Counted from the first letter of the stretch, positions 26,825 through 41,177 are shown. The stretch is DNA of 64,000 nt from Deinococcus budaensis (GCF_014201885.1 NZ_JACHFN010000003.1:186001-250000); one strand, 5' to 3'. The notes: generated from the letters alone by a model not told the origin. Program-made: numbers and translations.

Positions 26825-27248
26825 GAGGGTGAGTGTAGCGGGGGAGGAAGGGGACAGCGTTGAGCAGGGGGCCACTCTGCAAACAGCGCGGGGACGGGAA
26901 CGGCTGCGCCGTCCACCCCCCTCCCCAGCCCTCTGCTGACGCAGCTCTGCGAGTCCCCCACAAGGAGGGAGGGAGAAAAGCCGCAGGAACTGGAGCTTTC
27001 TGGAAAACGGGCACAGCAGACGCCGCACAGGTTGGAGCGAGCAGAGTCCGCACCGCCTTCCCCACGCCTCAATCGCGCAGCCCCCTGGGTGGCCGCAGCC
27101 AGGCCGCACCAAGATCAAACATTCCGGTCGAGGACGGCGCCCGACCAGCGCGGCTCATGTGCCCTTGCCGAGCGCAGTGCTCCGCTCCCCCTACCCCCCG
27201 GGGAGGGGGCTGGGGGGTGGGCGCCTTCGACCAAAGTGCGGACCAGCG
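26825..27248. other. 424-bp gene-free stretch with repeat-like G/C-rich blocks
   Basis: I see no credible gene here. It contains the -10 box of the flavin reductase at its left edge. Two blocks, 26915-26933 (CACCCCCCTCCCCAGCCCT) and 27188-27225 (CTCCCCC...GGGGAGGGGGCTGGGG), are approximate inverted copies of the same theme. The second block can form a hairpin and may end the GH10-like gene transcript. Several frames stay open, but only with low-complexity translation. It looks like a decayed interspersed repeat. Confidence 0.5.
26832..26837 (-). promoter_or_regulatory. -10 box for leaderless flavin reductase
   Basis: TACACT on the minus strand, 7 nt before the ATG at 26824. Confidence 0.55.
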
Positions 27249-28964
27249 TTACGGCTTCCCGCTCGCCGCTGGAGCAGGCGCCACATCCCGCACCAGCAGA
27301 TCGGGAAAGCGCACCACCCCCGTCTCGGGCACCGCCTCCACCCAGCGCTGCCCGCTGACCCGGACCTCGACCCGCCCCGGCGGCAACGTCAGGAAACCGT
27401 AGTGCCCGCCGCCGTCGGTCAGCGTGCGCGCGACGACCCGGCCCTCCTGCACGGCCTCGACGACCCGGCTCCCCGGCACAGCGGTGCCCACGACCCGGCC
27501 GGCCAGCCCGCGCACGGTGGGCGGCTTGCCCTTCCAGGCGACCGGGGTGGCGAGCGCGCCGCCCGGCGCGGTGAGGGCGCTGCGAATCGCCTCCAGCCCC
27601 TGGCCGGTGCTCTGGCGGGTGCCGTACACGTCCAGGGTGGGCGTGCGGTACGAGTAGCCCACCCAGCCCAGGCCGGAGGCCACCGTGCGCGTCGCCTGCG
27701 CGGCAGTGATCCCGGGCGGGTTGAGGTACAGGGCGGTGCCGCCCGCGACCTCGCTTCCGGCGCGCACGCTGGCGGCAAAGGCGTTCCAGCCGTCCAGCCA
27801 CGCGCCCTGCTCGCCCACGCTGTCACGCTTGTAGTTCATCAGAACGTTGAGGTCGAGGTAGCCCTCACGCATCCAGGTCGGCCAGTCCTGAAGCACGTCG
27901 GCGTAGGTGCGCGAGCGGCGAAAGGCGGCGAGGTCTCCCGGCGCGGGCGGCGCCCCGTAGGTGATGGTCGCCGCACTCACCCAGGCGGTCGGGCGAATGG
28001 CCTTGACCTCCAGACTGACGCGGCGCACCAGGGCCGTGACCTGCTCGCGCTTCCAGGCCTGCCAGCGCGGATCGGAAGCGGCGGGGGTGCCTTTGGTGCC
28101 GCTCTCGGCGCGGTAGCGCGCCAGCGTCTTGGGGTCGTAGCCCCAGGCGCCGCCGTCGGGGTAGCGGATGCGGTCGAGCTGCACCCCGTCGACCGGATAG
28201 TTGCGCACCAGGCTGACCACCGACTCGACCATGTGGTCGGCGGCGGCGGGAATCGCCGGGTCGAGCCAGCCGTCGGCGCCCTCCAGCCAGGAGCCGTCGG
28301 GGCGCCGCGACATCCACGACGCGGCGCCCGACGCCGGGCCGTGCAGCCGCGACACGTGTTTGGGGTGGGTGTTGGGCACCCGGGCGTTCACCCCGCCCGT
28401 CACGCTGACCCAGGCGATCACCCGCATCCCGCGGGCGTGCGCCAGCCGGGTCACGATGGTCAGCGGATCGAAGTTGCGCTCGAAGTCGCGGTCGGTGATG
28501 TGCGGCACGCTGCCCCGCAGGCACAGGCAGTCGCCCCGCCGCACCGCCTGCACGAAGAGGGTGTTCACGCCCAGCGCGGCGGCGTCCTCGACCGTCTGCG
28601 CGACCTGCGCCCGCGTCTTGAGGCCCGGCCCGAAGGCGTCCACCCACAGCCCGCGCACGGTGCTGATGGGCGCGGCCGGAACCGGAGCCGGCTGCACCGG
28701 CGCGGGCAGGGCCGGACCAGGCGGGACTGGGCTGGGCAGGACTGGGCTGGGCAGCGGGAGCGCCGGTGCACCGGGAGCGGGGACCGGGGGACCCAGGACG
28801 GGAGGGTCCGTCACCGGGGCCATCACCGGAGGCACCGGCGCCGGAGCCGTGAAGGCGGGCGGGGCAGGCTCCACCGGGGGCGGAGCCGGAGCGGACGCCC
28901 CGGCCAGCACCTGGAGCGTGAGAACCAGCAGCGGGACCGAGCGCGAAAGGAAGGAAGTCTTCAC
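27249..28964 (-). CDS. Secreted family-10-like glycoside hydrolase (GHL10/DUF187)
   Basis: A 571-residue exported protein. A Sec signal (about 1-25, ending AGASA) precedes a ~75-residue Pro/Ala-rich linker. A GHL10 TIM barrel (about 100-450) follows, with RGLWVDAF at its start and VDGVQLDRIRYPD, the family hallmark. The C-terminus holds a small beta-sandwich resembling a carboxypeptidase-regulatory-like domain (about 470-555). The substrate is unknown; related YngK-like proteins are thought to act on cell-wall or surface polysaccharide. The GTG at 28964 puts the signal peptide at the N-terminus. It follows dnaX by 89 nt. Confidence 0.85.
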   Translation of the reverse strand: MKTSFLSRSVPLLVLTLQVLAGASAPAPPPVEPAPPAFTAPAPVPPVMAPVTDPPVLGPPVPAPGAPALPLPSPVLPSPVPPGPALPAPVQPAPVPAAPISTVRGLWVDAFGPGLKTRAQVAQTVEDAAALGVNTLFVQAVRRGDCLCLRGSVPHITDRDFERNFDPLTIVTRLAHARGMRVIAWVSVTGGVNARVPNTHPKHVSRLHGPASGAASWMSRRPDGSWLEGADGWLDPAIPAAADHMVESVVSLVRNYPVDGVQLDRIRYPDGGAWGYDPKTLARYRAESGTKGTPAASDPRWQAWKREQVTALVRRVSLEVKAIRPTAWVSAATITYGAPPAPGDLAAFRRSRTYADVLQDWPTWMREGYLDLNVLMNYKRDSVGEQGAWLDGWNAFAASVRAGSEVAGGTALYLNPPGITAAQATRTVASGLGWVGYSYRTPTLDVYGTRQSTGQGLEAIRSALTAPGGALATPVAWKGKPPTVRGLAGRVVGTAVPGSRVVEAVQEGRVVARTLTDGGGHYGFLTLPPGRVEVRVSGQRWVEAVPETGVVRFPDLLVRDVAPAPAASGKP

Positions 28965-29053
28965 GGTATGCGGGCAGGGTACCGCAGGGCCACAGGGTCC
29001 AACGTGAAGCGCCCGCCTCACCCGCCTGGGGGGGAGGAAAGGAAGTTGCCAGC

Positions 29054-31402
<2,349 letters not shown>

Positions 31403-31590
31403 GCCAGCCCCCGCGACTGGGCACGGGAGTCGGGCACAGGAGAGCGGAAATTCCGTCTCCAACGGGATTTTTCGTTCAACCTCGTGCTGTGCCCCGCGTC
31501 TATGCCCCTCACCCGCCCAGTGTACCGGGGCCGCCCACGGCCCGGGGTGAGGTCGGCACGTCGGCTCCCCTGCCCCCCTGCTCGCCCAGC

Positions 31591-31618
31591 AAAAAGGAGC
31601 GCCCCGCCGGACGCTCCC
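31591..31618 (-). terminator. Intrinsic terminator after the purine permease
   Basis: On the minus strand GGAGCG and CGCTCC arms close a GC stem followed by five U (31591-31595). It is just downstream of the permease stop at 31635. Confidence 0.7.
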
Positions 31619-31634
31619 CTCTGTTCCCCGGTTG

Positions 31635-33029
<1,395 letters not shown>

Positions 33030-33102
33030 TGTGAACTGTGGGTGAGCGGGATGTCACGGGTTGACTGCCTCTCCTTCTCCGCCCGCCGGGTCCGGCACTG
33101 CC

Positions 33103-33108
33103 TACACT
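33103..33108 (+). promoter_or_regulatory. Upstream -10 box in the cinA leader
   Basis: TACACT lies 6 nt before a GTG (33115) that opens a 29-codon ORF overlapping the cinA start. Confidence 0.4.
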
Positions 33109-33114
33109 CTGGAG

Positions 33115-33204
33115 GTGACGTTTCCCCCCCGAGTCCCCCGGCCCCGACCCCTGGCATCCCGTTTCGCCATCGCCTATACTCAGCCGAGGTTGTTATGCTG
33201 CTAG
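33115..33204 (+). CDS. 29-codon upstream ORF overlapping cinA start
   Basis: The GTG at 33115 sits 6 nt after a TACACT -10 box, the leaderless layout used elsewhere in the window. The ORF runs to a TAG at 33202-33204, 10 nt past the cinA ATG and in another frame. The peptide is Pro/Arg-rich with no family. It could be a regulatory leader ORF or chance; conservation would decide. Confidence 0.3.
   Translation: MTFPPRVPRPRPLASRFAIAYTQPRLLCC
33175..33180 (+). promoter_or_regulatory. -10 box of the cinA-ligT-recA operon
   Basis: TATACT, close to consensus, 14 nt before the cinA ATG. The short leader contains GAGG at a good distance from the start. A TGGCAT 17 nt upstream is a weak -35 candidate. 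Confidence 0.55.
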
Positions 33205-33209
33205 CAGAA
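33193..33209. promoter_or_regulatory. Degenerate RDRM-like palindrome over the cinA start codon
   Basis: TTATGCTGCTAGCAGAA is an imperfect 17-bp palindrome with a perfect CTGCTAGCAG core. By eye it matches 10 of 17 positions of the radiation/desiccation response motif as I recall it (TTATGTCATTGACATAA), including the outer TTATG and AA. It covers +6 to +22 of the predicted transcript, where a DdrO-type repressor could block. Confidence 0.4.
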
Positions 33210-34417
33210 ATTATCAGCGTGGGCACGGAGCTGCTGTTCGGCGAGATCGTCGACAGCAACGCCGCTTACCTTGCGCAGCAGCTTGCGGCGCGCGGGGTGA
33301 CCCTGCACCGCAAGACCGTGCTGGGCGACAACCTGGGGCGGGTGTCGGAGGGCCTGCGGCTGGCCCTGTCGCGCGCCGACCTGGTGATCGTGGGCGGGGG
33401 TCTGGGACCCACCGACGACGACCTGACCCGCGAGGCGATCTCGGCCGTGCTGGGCGAAACCCCGCAGGAGGACCCCGCGCTGCTCGCCTGGCTGGAGGGG
33501 CTGTACACCTCGCGGGGCCGGGTCATGCCCGCCGTGAACCGCAAGCAGGCGTGGCTGATTCCCTCGGCCGAGGCGCTGCCCAATCCGGTCGGCACCGCGC
33601 CGGGGTGGTTCGTGCGCACCGAGCTGGAGGGCCGCCCCCGGATGATCGTGGCCCTGCCCGGCCCGCCGCGCGAGATGCACCGGATGTGGCGTGAGCAGGT
33701 GCTGCCCCGTTTGCCGAGACCCGACGCGGCGCTGCACGCAGTCACGCTGCACACCCAGGGCATCGGCGAGAGCAACGTGGCCGAGCTGCTGGGCACGCTG
33801 ACCCGGGGGGCCAACCCCAGCGTCGCCACCTACGCCCGCAAGACCGGCGTGGACGTGCGGGTGGCGGCGAGCGCGCCGACGCTGGAGGAGGCACAGGCCC
33901 TGGCCGCCCCGGTGCTGGAGACCGTGCGCGGCCTGCTCGCCCGCTGGCTGTGGGGCGAGGACGGCGACACGCTGGCCGGGGCCGTCACCCGCGCGCTCGC
34001 GGGCCGCACGCTGGGCGTGATCGAGGCCGGAAGCGCGGGCGCGCTCTCGGGACTTCTGGCCGACGAACCCGGCTTTCTGGACGCCGCCGTGACCGTGGAC
34101 CACGCCCGGCTGATCACGCTGGGCCTGACCCCGGTCACCCTGCGCGACCACGGGGTGGTCAGCGAGGCCGCCGCCCGCGAACTCGCCGCCGGGGCACGCG
34201 AACACCTCGGCGCGCAGGTCGGGCTGGCGGTCGTGACGGCGCCCAGCGGGGAGGGCGCCGGGCAGACCTACGTGGCGCTGAGCAGCCCGGAAGGCGCCCA
34301 GGTGCGCGGCCTGAACTGGCCCGGCGACCCCGCCCAGATTCGCGAGCGCGCCGCCGTGGCCGCCCTGGCGCTGGCCCAGCGCACCCTCCGCCCCGCCCTC
34401 CTCGCGGAGGTGCAGGC

Positions 34418-34421
<4 letters not shown>
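33195..34421 (+). CDS. cinA: CinA-like protein (competence/damage inducible)
   Basis: A 408-residue protein with an N-terminal molybdopterin-binding-like (COG1058) domain (about 1-170, starting MLLAEIISVGTELLFGEIVD, with GGGLGPTDDDLT) and a C-terminal CinA/PncC-like domain. In Deinococcus radiodurans cinA heads the damage-inducible cinA-ligT-recA operon. The C-terminal domain looks divergent from PncC nicotinamide-nucleotide amidases, so that activity is not certain. The ATG at 33195 has GAGG 6 nt upstream. Its stop overlaps the ligT GTG (GTGA). Confidence 0.93.
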
Positions 34422-36267
<1,846 letters not shown>

Positions 36268-36282
36268 AACCAGAGCCACACA

Positions 36283-36335
36283 CGAAGCGCCCCTGCCCGG
36301 AAGATGGGTGGGGGCGTTTCGCGTTGTCTTACTTT
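36283..36335 (+). terminator. Intrinsic terminator after recA
   Basis: CGAAGCGCCCC (36283-36293) pairs with GGGGCGTTTCG (36311-36321) in a long stem with an inner CCC/GGG helix. A moderately T-rich stretch follows (36322-36338). Confidence 0.75.
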
Positions 36336-36350
36336 TGTTACCCTGAGTAA
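36329..36350. promoter_or_regulatory. Candidate operator/promoter of the vapBC-type pair
   Basis: TTACT (36329-36333) and AGTAA (36346-36350) are inverted half-sites flanking a TACCCT -10 box (36339-36344). This suits autorepression by the AbrB-like antitoxin. Confidence 0.45.
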
Positions 36351-36362
36351 GGCGGGGGAATC

Positions 36363-36686
36363 ATGCGAATCAAGACGGCGACGATCAGCAGCAAGGGCCA
36401 ACTGGTGCTTCCCAAAGAAGTCCGCGAACGGCTCGGCGTCGGGCAGGGCGACGAGGTCGAATTCGTGATGGACGACCAGGGGGTCCACGTTCGGCCCAAA
36501 CGGGACGCAGATAATCCGTTCCTGGCGTGGGTGGGTGCCTTGCCGCAGGGCGAAGAGACAACGGAGGAGTTTATTCGCAACACCCGGCACGAGGGACTGA
36601 CGGATGAAGAGTTGCGTCTCCTCCGCAGCGGCCCCGGAGCGCAGGTCTTCCGGATCGGCCCCGACGGGAAAGAGGAGCGGGTCTGA
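36363..36686 (+). CDS. AbrB/MazE-type antitoxin (VapB-like)
   Basis: A 107-residue protein with a SpoVT-AbrB swapped-hairpin DNA-binding domain (about 1-48: ISSKGQLVLPKEVRERLG, GDEVEFV). A longer than usual C-terminal tail (49-107) would bind the toxin. Its stop TGA (36684-36686) overlaps the CTG that appears to start the PIN-domain toxin. The promoter carries TTACT/AGTAA half-sites that may be its own operator. It lies directly after the recA terminator. Confidence 0.85.
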   Translation: MRIKTATISSKGQLVLPKEVRERLGVGQGDEVEFVMDDQGVHVRPKRDADNPFLAWVGALPQGEETTEEFIRNTRHEGLTDEELRLLRSGPGAQVFRIGPDGKEERV

Positions 36687-37099
36687 TCACCGCGCTCGAC
36701 ACCAACATCATCAGCGATCTGCTGGATCAGACGTCCCATTCCGCACCGCTCTCGGCCCGGCTGGGTCAGTATGCCCACCAGGGGCCGCTGGTCATTTCCG
36801 GCACGGTCTACGCCGAACTGCATGGTCGGCGCAATACCAGCCGCGCCGCCATCGACACTTTTATGAACAGCACTGGCATCCGCCTGGACCCCGTCATGAG
36901 CGAGGAGGCCTGGGCTGAGGCGGGCCGCGCGAATGCCGATTACCACGCCCGCCGACGTGCGGGGGGAGAGCGAGGTGTCCGGCCCATCCTCCCCGATCTT
37001 CTGATCGGTGCCCACGCCCTGTACCTGGCCGACCGGCTGTTTACCCTCCATCCCGCCGACTTCAGCGACTTTCCCGCGCTGAAGGTGGTCACGCTCTAA
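36683..37099 (+). CDS. PIN-domain toxin (VapC-like) with a probable CTG start
   Basis: A 138-residue PIN ribonuclease. The N-terminus reads ITALDTNIISDLLD with the first acidic residue (LDTN), then GTVYAELHG with the conserved Glu, and PDLLIGAHAL with the third acidic site. No ATG, GTG or TTG occurs near this N-terminus; the only in-frame candidate is CTG at 36683, overlapping the antitoxin stop (CTGA) and 5 nt after AGGAG. ATG codons at 36863 and beyond would remove the first catalytic Asp. VapC toxins cleave tRNA or rRNA and are held by their antitoxin. Confidence 0.8.
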   Translation: MITALDTNIISDLLDQTSHSAPLSARLGQYAHQGPLVISGTVYAELHGRRNTSRAAIDTFMNSTGIRLDPVMSEEAWAEAGRANADYHARRRAGGERGVRPILPDLLIGAHALYLADRLFTLHPADFSDFPALKVVTL

Positions 37100-37163
37100 A
37101 CCCGCTGTTGCTGGTGGCTTCAGACAAGACAGGGGCTTCCCTCCGGTGCGGTACTTATGGAGC

Positions 37164-37691
37164 ATGGACCCCCACCACCAGCCGGACCCCACCCCGCCTT
37201 CCCCCGAACCGTCCCCCTCGGCCGCGCCCTCCCGCTGGCAACGGCTGCGGCCTGCACTGCTGGGCGGGTTGGCGGGTGCGGTCACCGTCACGCTGCTGAA
37301 TGAAACTGTGCGGCGGCAAGTGCCCCACGCCCCCCGCATGGACGTGATCGGCGAGCGGGCGCTGAGCGGGGCGCTGGACGCCGCCGGAGTCGAGCCGCCG
37401 CGCGGAGAGGCCCTGTACCGCTGGACGATGCTGGGCGACCTCGTCTCCAATACCCTCTATTACGCGCTGGTCGGCGTCGGCGCTCGCCAGGGCGGATGGG
37501 CGCGGGGCGGGGCGCTGGGGCTGGCCGCCGGGCTGGGGGCCGTTTACCTGCCGGAGCCGCTGGGGCTGGGGCGGCAGCCGGGAGCGCGGCGCCCCGTTAC
37601 TCCGGTGCTGACCGCCGCGTGGTATCTGGCGGGTGGTCTCGCGGCGGCAGCCACCTATCGCGCGCTGGCGGGCGAGGACGGCGAGGGCTGA
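37164..37691 (+). CDS. Membrane protein, unknown
   Basis: A 175-residue protein with a Pro-rich N-terminus and about four hydrophobic segments (about 34-48, 93-110, 115-132, 148-165). The family is not recognised. The ATG at 37164 is used; an in-frame ATG at 37146 would add six residues. A bidirectional terminator lies between it and the convergent bioY gene. Confidence 0.65.
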   Translation: MDPHHQPDPTPPSPEPSPSAAPSRWQRLRPALLGGLAGAVTVTLLNETVRRQVPHAPRMDVIGERALSGALDAAGVEPPRGEALYRWTMLGDLVSNTLYYALVGVGARQGGWARGGALGLAAGLGAVYLPEPLGLGRQPGARRPVTPVLTAAWYLAGGLAAAATYRALAGEDGEG

Positions 37692-37824
37692 GGCTGGCCC
37701 TGCGCCATCTCCCCTACCCAGCCCTCCCCCTTTTGGCGGATGCGGGCGCCCCGGCGCGGCGGGCAGACTGGGCGCACGCTTCAGGTGGGGCCTCCGCACG
37801 GGAGCATCGACAACCCACCTGAAG

Positions 37825-37860
37825 AAAAAGCCCCCACCCGAGTGAAGGTGGGGGCGTTTC
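37825..37860. terminator. Bidirectional terminator between the membrane gene and bioY
   Basis: GCCCCCACC (37830-37838) and GGTGGGGGC (37847-37855) form a perfect 9-bp stem, flanked by five A on the left and GTTTC on the right. It fits convergent transcripts from both sides. Confidence 0.75.
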
Positions 37861-37871
37861 CTTGGAATGGT

Positions 37872-38455
<584 letters not shown>

Positions 38456-38459
<4 letters not shown>

Positions 38460-39394
38460 GGGGTGTCCTCCTGTGGACGGGAAGAGGGGGTGAAGGAGCC
38501 GACGAGTTGAACGTCGCCCGCGTGGACGGGGACGGTCTGGCCTTCGGGGGTCAGGACCAGCAGGCTGCCCCCGGGGTCGAGGTCGAGGGCGGTGCCGCTC
38601 AGCGTGCCGCGCCCGGTGGTGACGTGGACCTCGCGGCCCAGGGTGACGTTCGAGCGCCGCCACGCCTCCAGCACGGCGTCCGGTGAGGCGGCCAGACAGC
38701 GCTCCAGCTCGGCCAGCACTCGGGCGAGGAGATCGGCGCGGGAGAGGCCGGGCACGAACTCGCCTAGGTGGGCGGCCCCCTCCGGCGCAGCGTGGACATT
38801 CACGCCGATCCCCAGCACCGCCCGCCGCGCCTCCTCGCCGCGCAGGTCGGCTTCGAGGAGGATGCCCGCGAGCTTGCGGCCGTCCGGCGTGAGCAGGTCG
38901 TTGGGCCACTTCAGGCCGCCGACCCCGCAAGCCCTTTGCAGCGCGACCCCGGCGGCCAGCGGCATGAGGGCGAGGTCCGGCAGCGGCAGCGGCCCGTGCA
39001 GCAGCACGCTGAAGACCAGCGAGCCGTGCGCGGTGTCCCAGCCTCGCCCGCGCCGCCCGCGTCCGGCGGTCTGCCGCTCGGCCACGAAGACCGCGCCGTG
39101 GGGGGCCGGGTCACGGGGGTCGTCCGCCCAGGCGCGGGCTTCGTCCTGGGTGCTGGAGGCGGTGCCCGCGTAGCGCAGCGCCCGCCCGAACGCTCCTGTG
39201 ATCGCCACCAGACCCGGCGCGGGCGTGCCCGCCTCCAGCGCGTACCCGCCGCGCGTGGTGAGTACCGGCACCCCTCCTTCGGCCAGCCGCCGGGCGAGCG
39301 TGTTCACTGTGACGCGGTTGACGCCCAGCCGGGCACCCAGCGCCTCGCCCGACTGCGGAACGTCGGTGAGGAGGGGCAGCAATCGGGCGGGCAC
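38456..39394 (-). CDS. birA: BirA biotin-protein ligase with N-terminal HTH
   Basis: A 312-residue bifunctional BirA. An N-terminal winged HTH (about 3-50, GEALGARLGVNRVTVNTLARRL) precedes the ligase domain with the biotinyl-AMP loop GRGRRGRGW (about 111-119) and KWPNDLL. A C-terminal SH3-like domain ends the protein. It attaches biotin to carboxylases and may repress birA-bioY. The GTG at 39394 is chosen; a TTG at 39430 would add 12 residues. bioY follows with an ATGA overlap. An operator was not identified with confidence. Confidence 0.93.
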
Positions 39395-39556
39395 GTTCAG
39401 AGTTCTAACGGATAGGCTGAACGAAGGCAAGGAGGGAGGCAGGAAGCGGTTCGCCGAACGCGGAAGAAGCAGGGCGGCAAACCGCGCCCCGCGCCCGGCC
39501 TCCCGCGCCCCACCTCAACCGTAACGGCGGCGTCAGGCCCCCAGCCTCCCTTTTGC

Positions 39557-39562
39557 TATCCT
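39557..39562 (+). promoter_or_regulatory. -10 box for leaderless Fur-family gene
   Basis: TATCCT ends 6 nt before the ATG at 39569. Confidence 0.55.
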
Positions 39563-39568
39563 CGCCCC

Positions 39569-39982
39569 ATGACGATGGTGCGGCAGACCCGGCAGCGGCA
39601 GGCGGTGATCGAGGTGCTGCGGACTTCGCGGGCACACCCCGACGCGGCCTGGATTCATGCCCAGGTGCGCGCCGAGCTGCCCAGCGTGAGCCTGGGCACC
39701 GTCTACCGCACGCTCGACGCCCTGGTGCGCGACGGCGTGCTGATGACCATCGAGCGCGCGGGGCAGGCGACCCGCTACGACTACAAGCACGCGGGCGAGG
39801 ACCACCACCACGCGGTTTGCCGGGGCTGCGGGGCGATTTTCGACGTGGACATGAGCGCGGTGCCCGGCCTCCCGGCGGCGGCGCTTCCGGGCGGCTTTCA
39901 GGTGACCGGGGTCCGGCTGGAATTCATGGGCGTGTGCGCCGGGTGCGCGGCCCAGCCCGAGGCCCGGCCCCCCGAGGGCTGA
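39569..39982 (+). CDS. Fur-family metalloregulator (Fur/PerR/Zur type)
   Basis: A 137-residue winged-helix regulator. The DNA-binding half contains SLGTVYRTLDALVRDG; the dimerisation half has HHHAVCRGCG (C84, C87) and CAGC (C123, C126), the structural zinc site of the family. The His-rich DHHHA run fits the sensory site. Fur, PerR and Zur cannot be separated from sequence alone; Deinococcus PerR and Mur are possible relatives. It is leaderless (TATCCT 6 nt upstream). It sits alone, divergent from birA. Confidence 0.9.
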   Translation: MTMVRQTRQRQAVIEVLRTSRAHPDAAWIHAQVRAELPSVSLGTVYRTLDALVRDGVLMTIERAGQATRYDYKHAGEDHHHAVCRGCGAIFDVDMSAVPGLPAAALPGGFQVTGVRLEFMGVCAGCAAQPEARPPEG

Positions 39983-40033
39983 GGGGGACCCGCAGGAGGG
40001 CTGAGCGCCCGGTTTATCCCCGGCCTGCCGCGC

Positions 40034-40039
40034 TAGCCT
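40034..40039 (+). promoter_or_regulatory. -10 box for leaderless gene at 40046
   Basis: TAGCCT ends 6 nt before the ATG at 40046. Confidence 0.5.
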
Positions 40040-40045
40040 GCGCGC

Positions 40046-40702
40046 ATGACCGTGCCTGCCCCCGCCGCCCCCCGCCCGCCCCTCTTTCTCCCCTTTCTGC
40101 TGGGGTGGGGACTGGGGGCGCTGGGGCTGCTGCTGGTGCGTCAGATAGGGCTGGCGCTGCTTGAGGGACCATGTCAGGGCCGGACGGTGCTGGCGCTGCT
40201 GGTGCCGCTGGTGCTGGGACCGGGCGGGCTGGCCTTTACGGCGTCGAACTGGGGCCACCCCCGGCGGGCGGCGCTGGGGCTGGGACTGGTGGTCGCGTCC
40301 CTCTTTCCGGCGCTGGCGGTGGGGGCGCGCGACATCGGCGTGCTGCGCTCGACCGGCTGCGCGGGCGGCTACGTGGTGGTGACCCGCCCGGACGGCAGCC
40401 CGGCGGCCGAGATCACCCTGCGGGCGGGCGAGTCGCTCGGCCTGAGGGCGCGGATCGGCGGCTACACCCCCCAGTCTCACCCCGGTCCCTTTGCCCTGCG
40501 GACCCAGAGCAGCGCCCCCGGCCTGAGCCTGACGCTGGCCCGGCGCGAGGCCCCGGCAGGTCAGCCCTTTGCCCTGCGCCTGACGGTGGCCCCCGGAACG
40601 CCCCCCAACACCTACACCGTGGGCGTGCAGGGCGTCCAGCAGAGCGGCGCGCAGGCCGCCGCCGAGGCGACGGGAAGCCTCGACGTGATCGTGCGCCCCT
40701 GA
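40046..40702 (+). CDS. Membrane-anchored protein, unknown, with beta-rich C-terminus
   Basis: A 218-residue protein with three membrane segments in the first half (about 12-35, 45-65, 75-92). A beta-rich extracytoplasmic domain (about 105-218) follows, resembling an immunoglobulin-like or cupredoxin-like sandwich by its alternating pattern. I do not recognise the family and no metal ligands stand out. It is leaderless. Confidence 0.65.
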   Translation: MTVPAPAAPRPPLFLPFLLGWGLGALGLLLVRQIGLALLEGPCQGRTVLALLVPLVLGPGGLAFTASNWGHPRRAALGLGLVVASLFPALAVGARDIGVLRSTGCAGGYVVVTRPDGSPAAEITLRAGESLGLRARIGGYTPQSHPGPFALRTQSSAPGLSLTLARREAPAGQPFALRLTVAPGTPPNTYTVGVQGVQQSGAQAAAEATGSLDVIVRP

Positions 40703-40851
40703 CCTCAGCGCGGCGGGGCCGCCGCACGCCTTTTGCGACCGCGCCCCACGGCGGCACAGACCTTTGTGAGGACGCCGACAGGTCCGCCGCAGGGCACGTG
40801 GCAGGGTGCAGGCACAGCCGCAAGCAGGCACGGGCAGGCACGGAGGCGGAC

Positions 40852-41055
40852 ATGGCACTCAAGGTCGGCGATCACGTGAAATGGAAGAGCCACGGGGGCG
40901 AGGCGCGCGGGCGGGTCGTGCAAGTGGCCCACACGGACGGCGAGGTCGGCGGGTTTCACTACCGGGCCAGCCGGGACGATCCCCGCTCCATCGTGGAGCT
41001 GCAAGACGGCAAGCACGCCGCGCACACCGGGGAAGCGCTCACGAAGGTGGAGTAG
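40852..41055 (+). CDS. DUF2945 / HVA1-type small Tudor-like protein
   Basis: A 67-residue protein beginning MALKVGDHVKWKSHGGEARG and ending HTGEALTKVE, the pattern of the DUF2945 (HVA1 TUDOR) family. The function of bacterial members is not established. The ATG at 40852 has GGAGG 6 nt upstream, so this mRNA has a leader, unlike most neighbours. The 149-nt gap before it holds no other gene that I can see. Confidence 0.75.
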   Translation: MALKVGDHVKWKSHGGEARGRVVQVAHTDGEVGGFHYRASRDDPRSIVELQDGKHAAHTGEALTKVE

Positions 41056-41177
41056 ACGCAGGGGCAGACCCCGCTGCGGAAAAAGTGCGGGAGACAGCGG
41101 GAGGCCCCGGGGTCGCCCTGTGCCTTCCGGCGCCGATCCTGCTGCCCCCCGGCGCCGCTTGCCCGCACACGCGGCAG

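Noticed and set aside
26860..27402. A 180-codon plus-strand frame across the 26.8-27.2 kb gap
   Set aside because: Pro/Arg/Ser-rich translation, no ribosome site, and it runs into the antisense of the GH10-like gene.
33030..33194. Purine riboswitch between the permease and cinA
   Set aside because: No conserved purine-riboswitch core could be found in either orientation in this short divergent gap.
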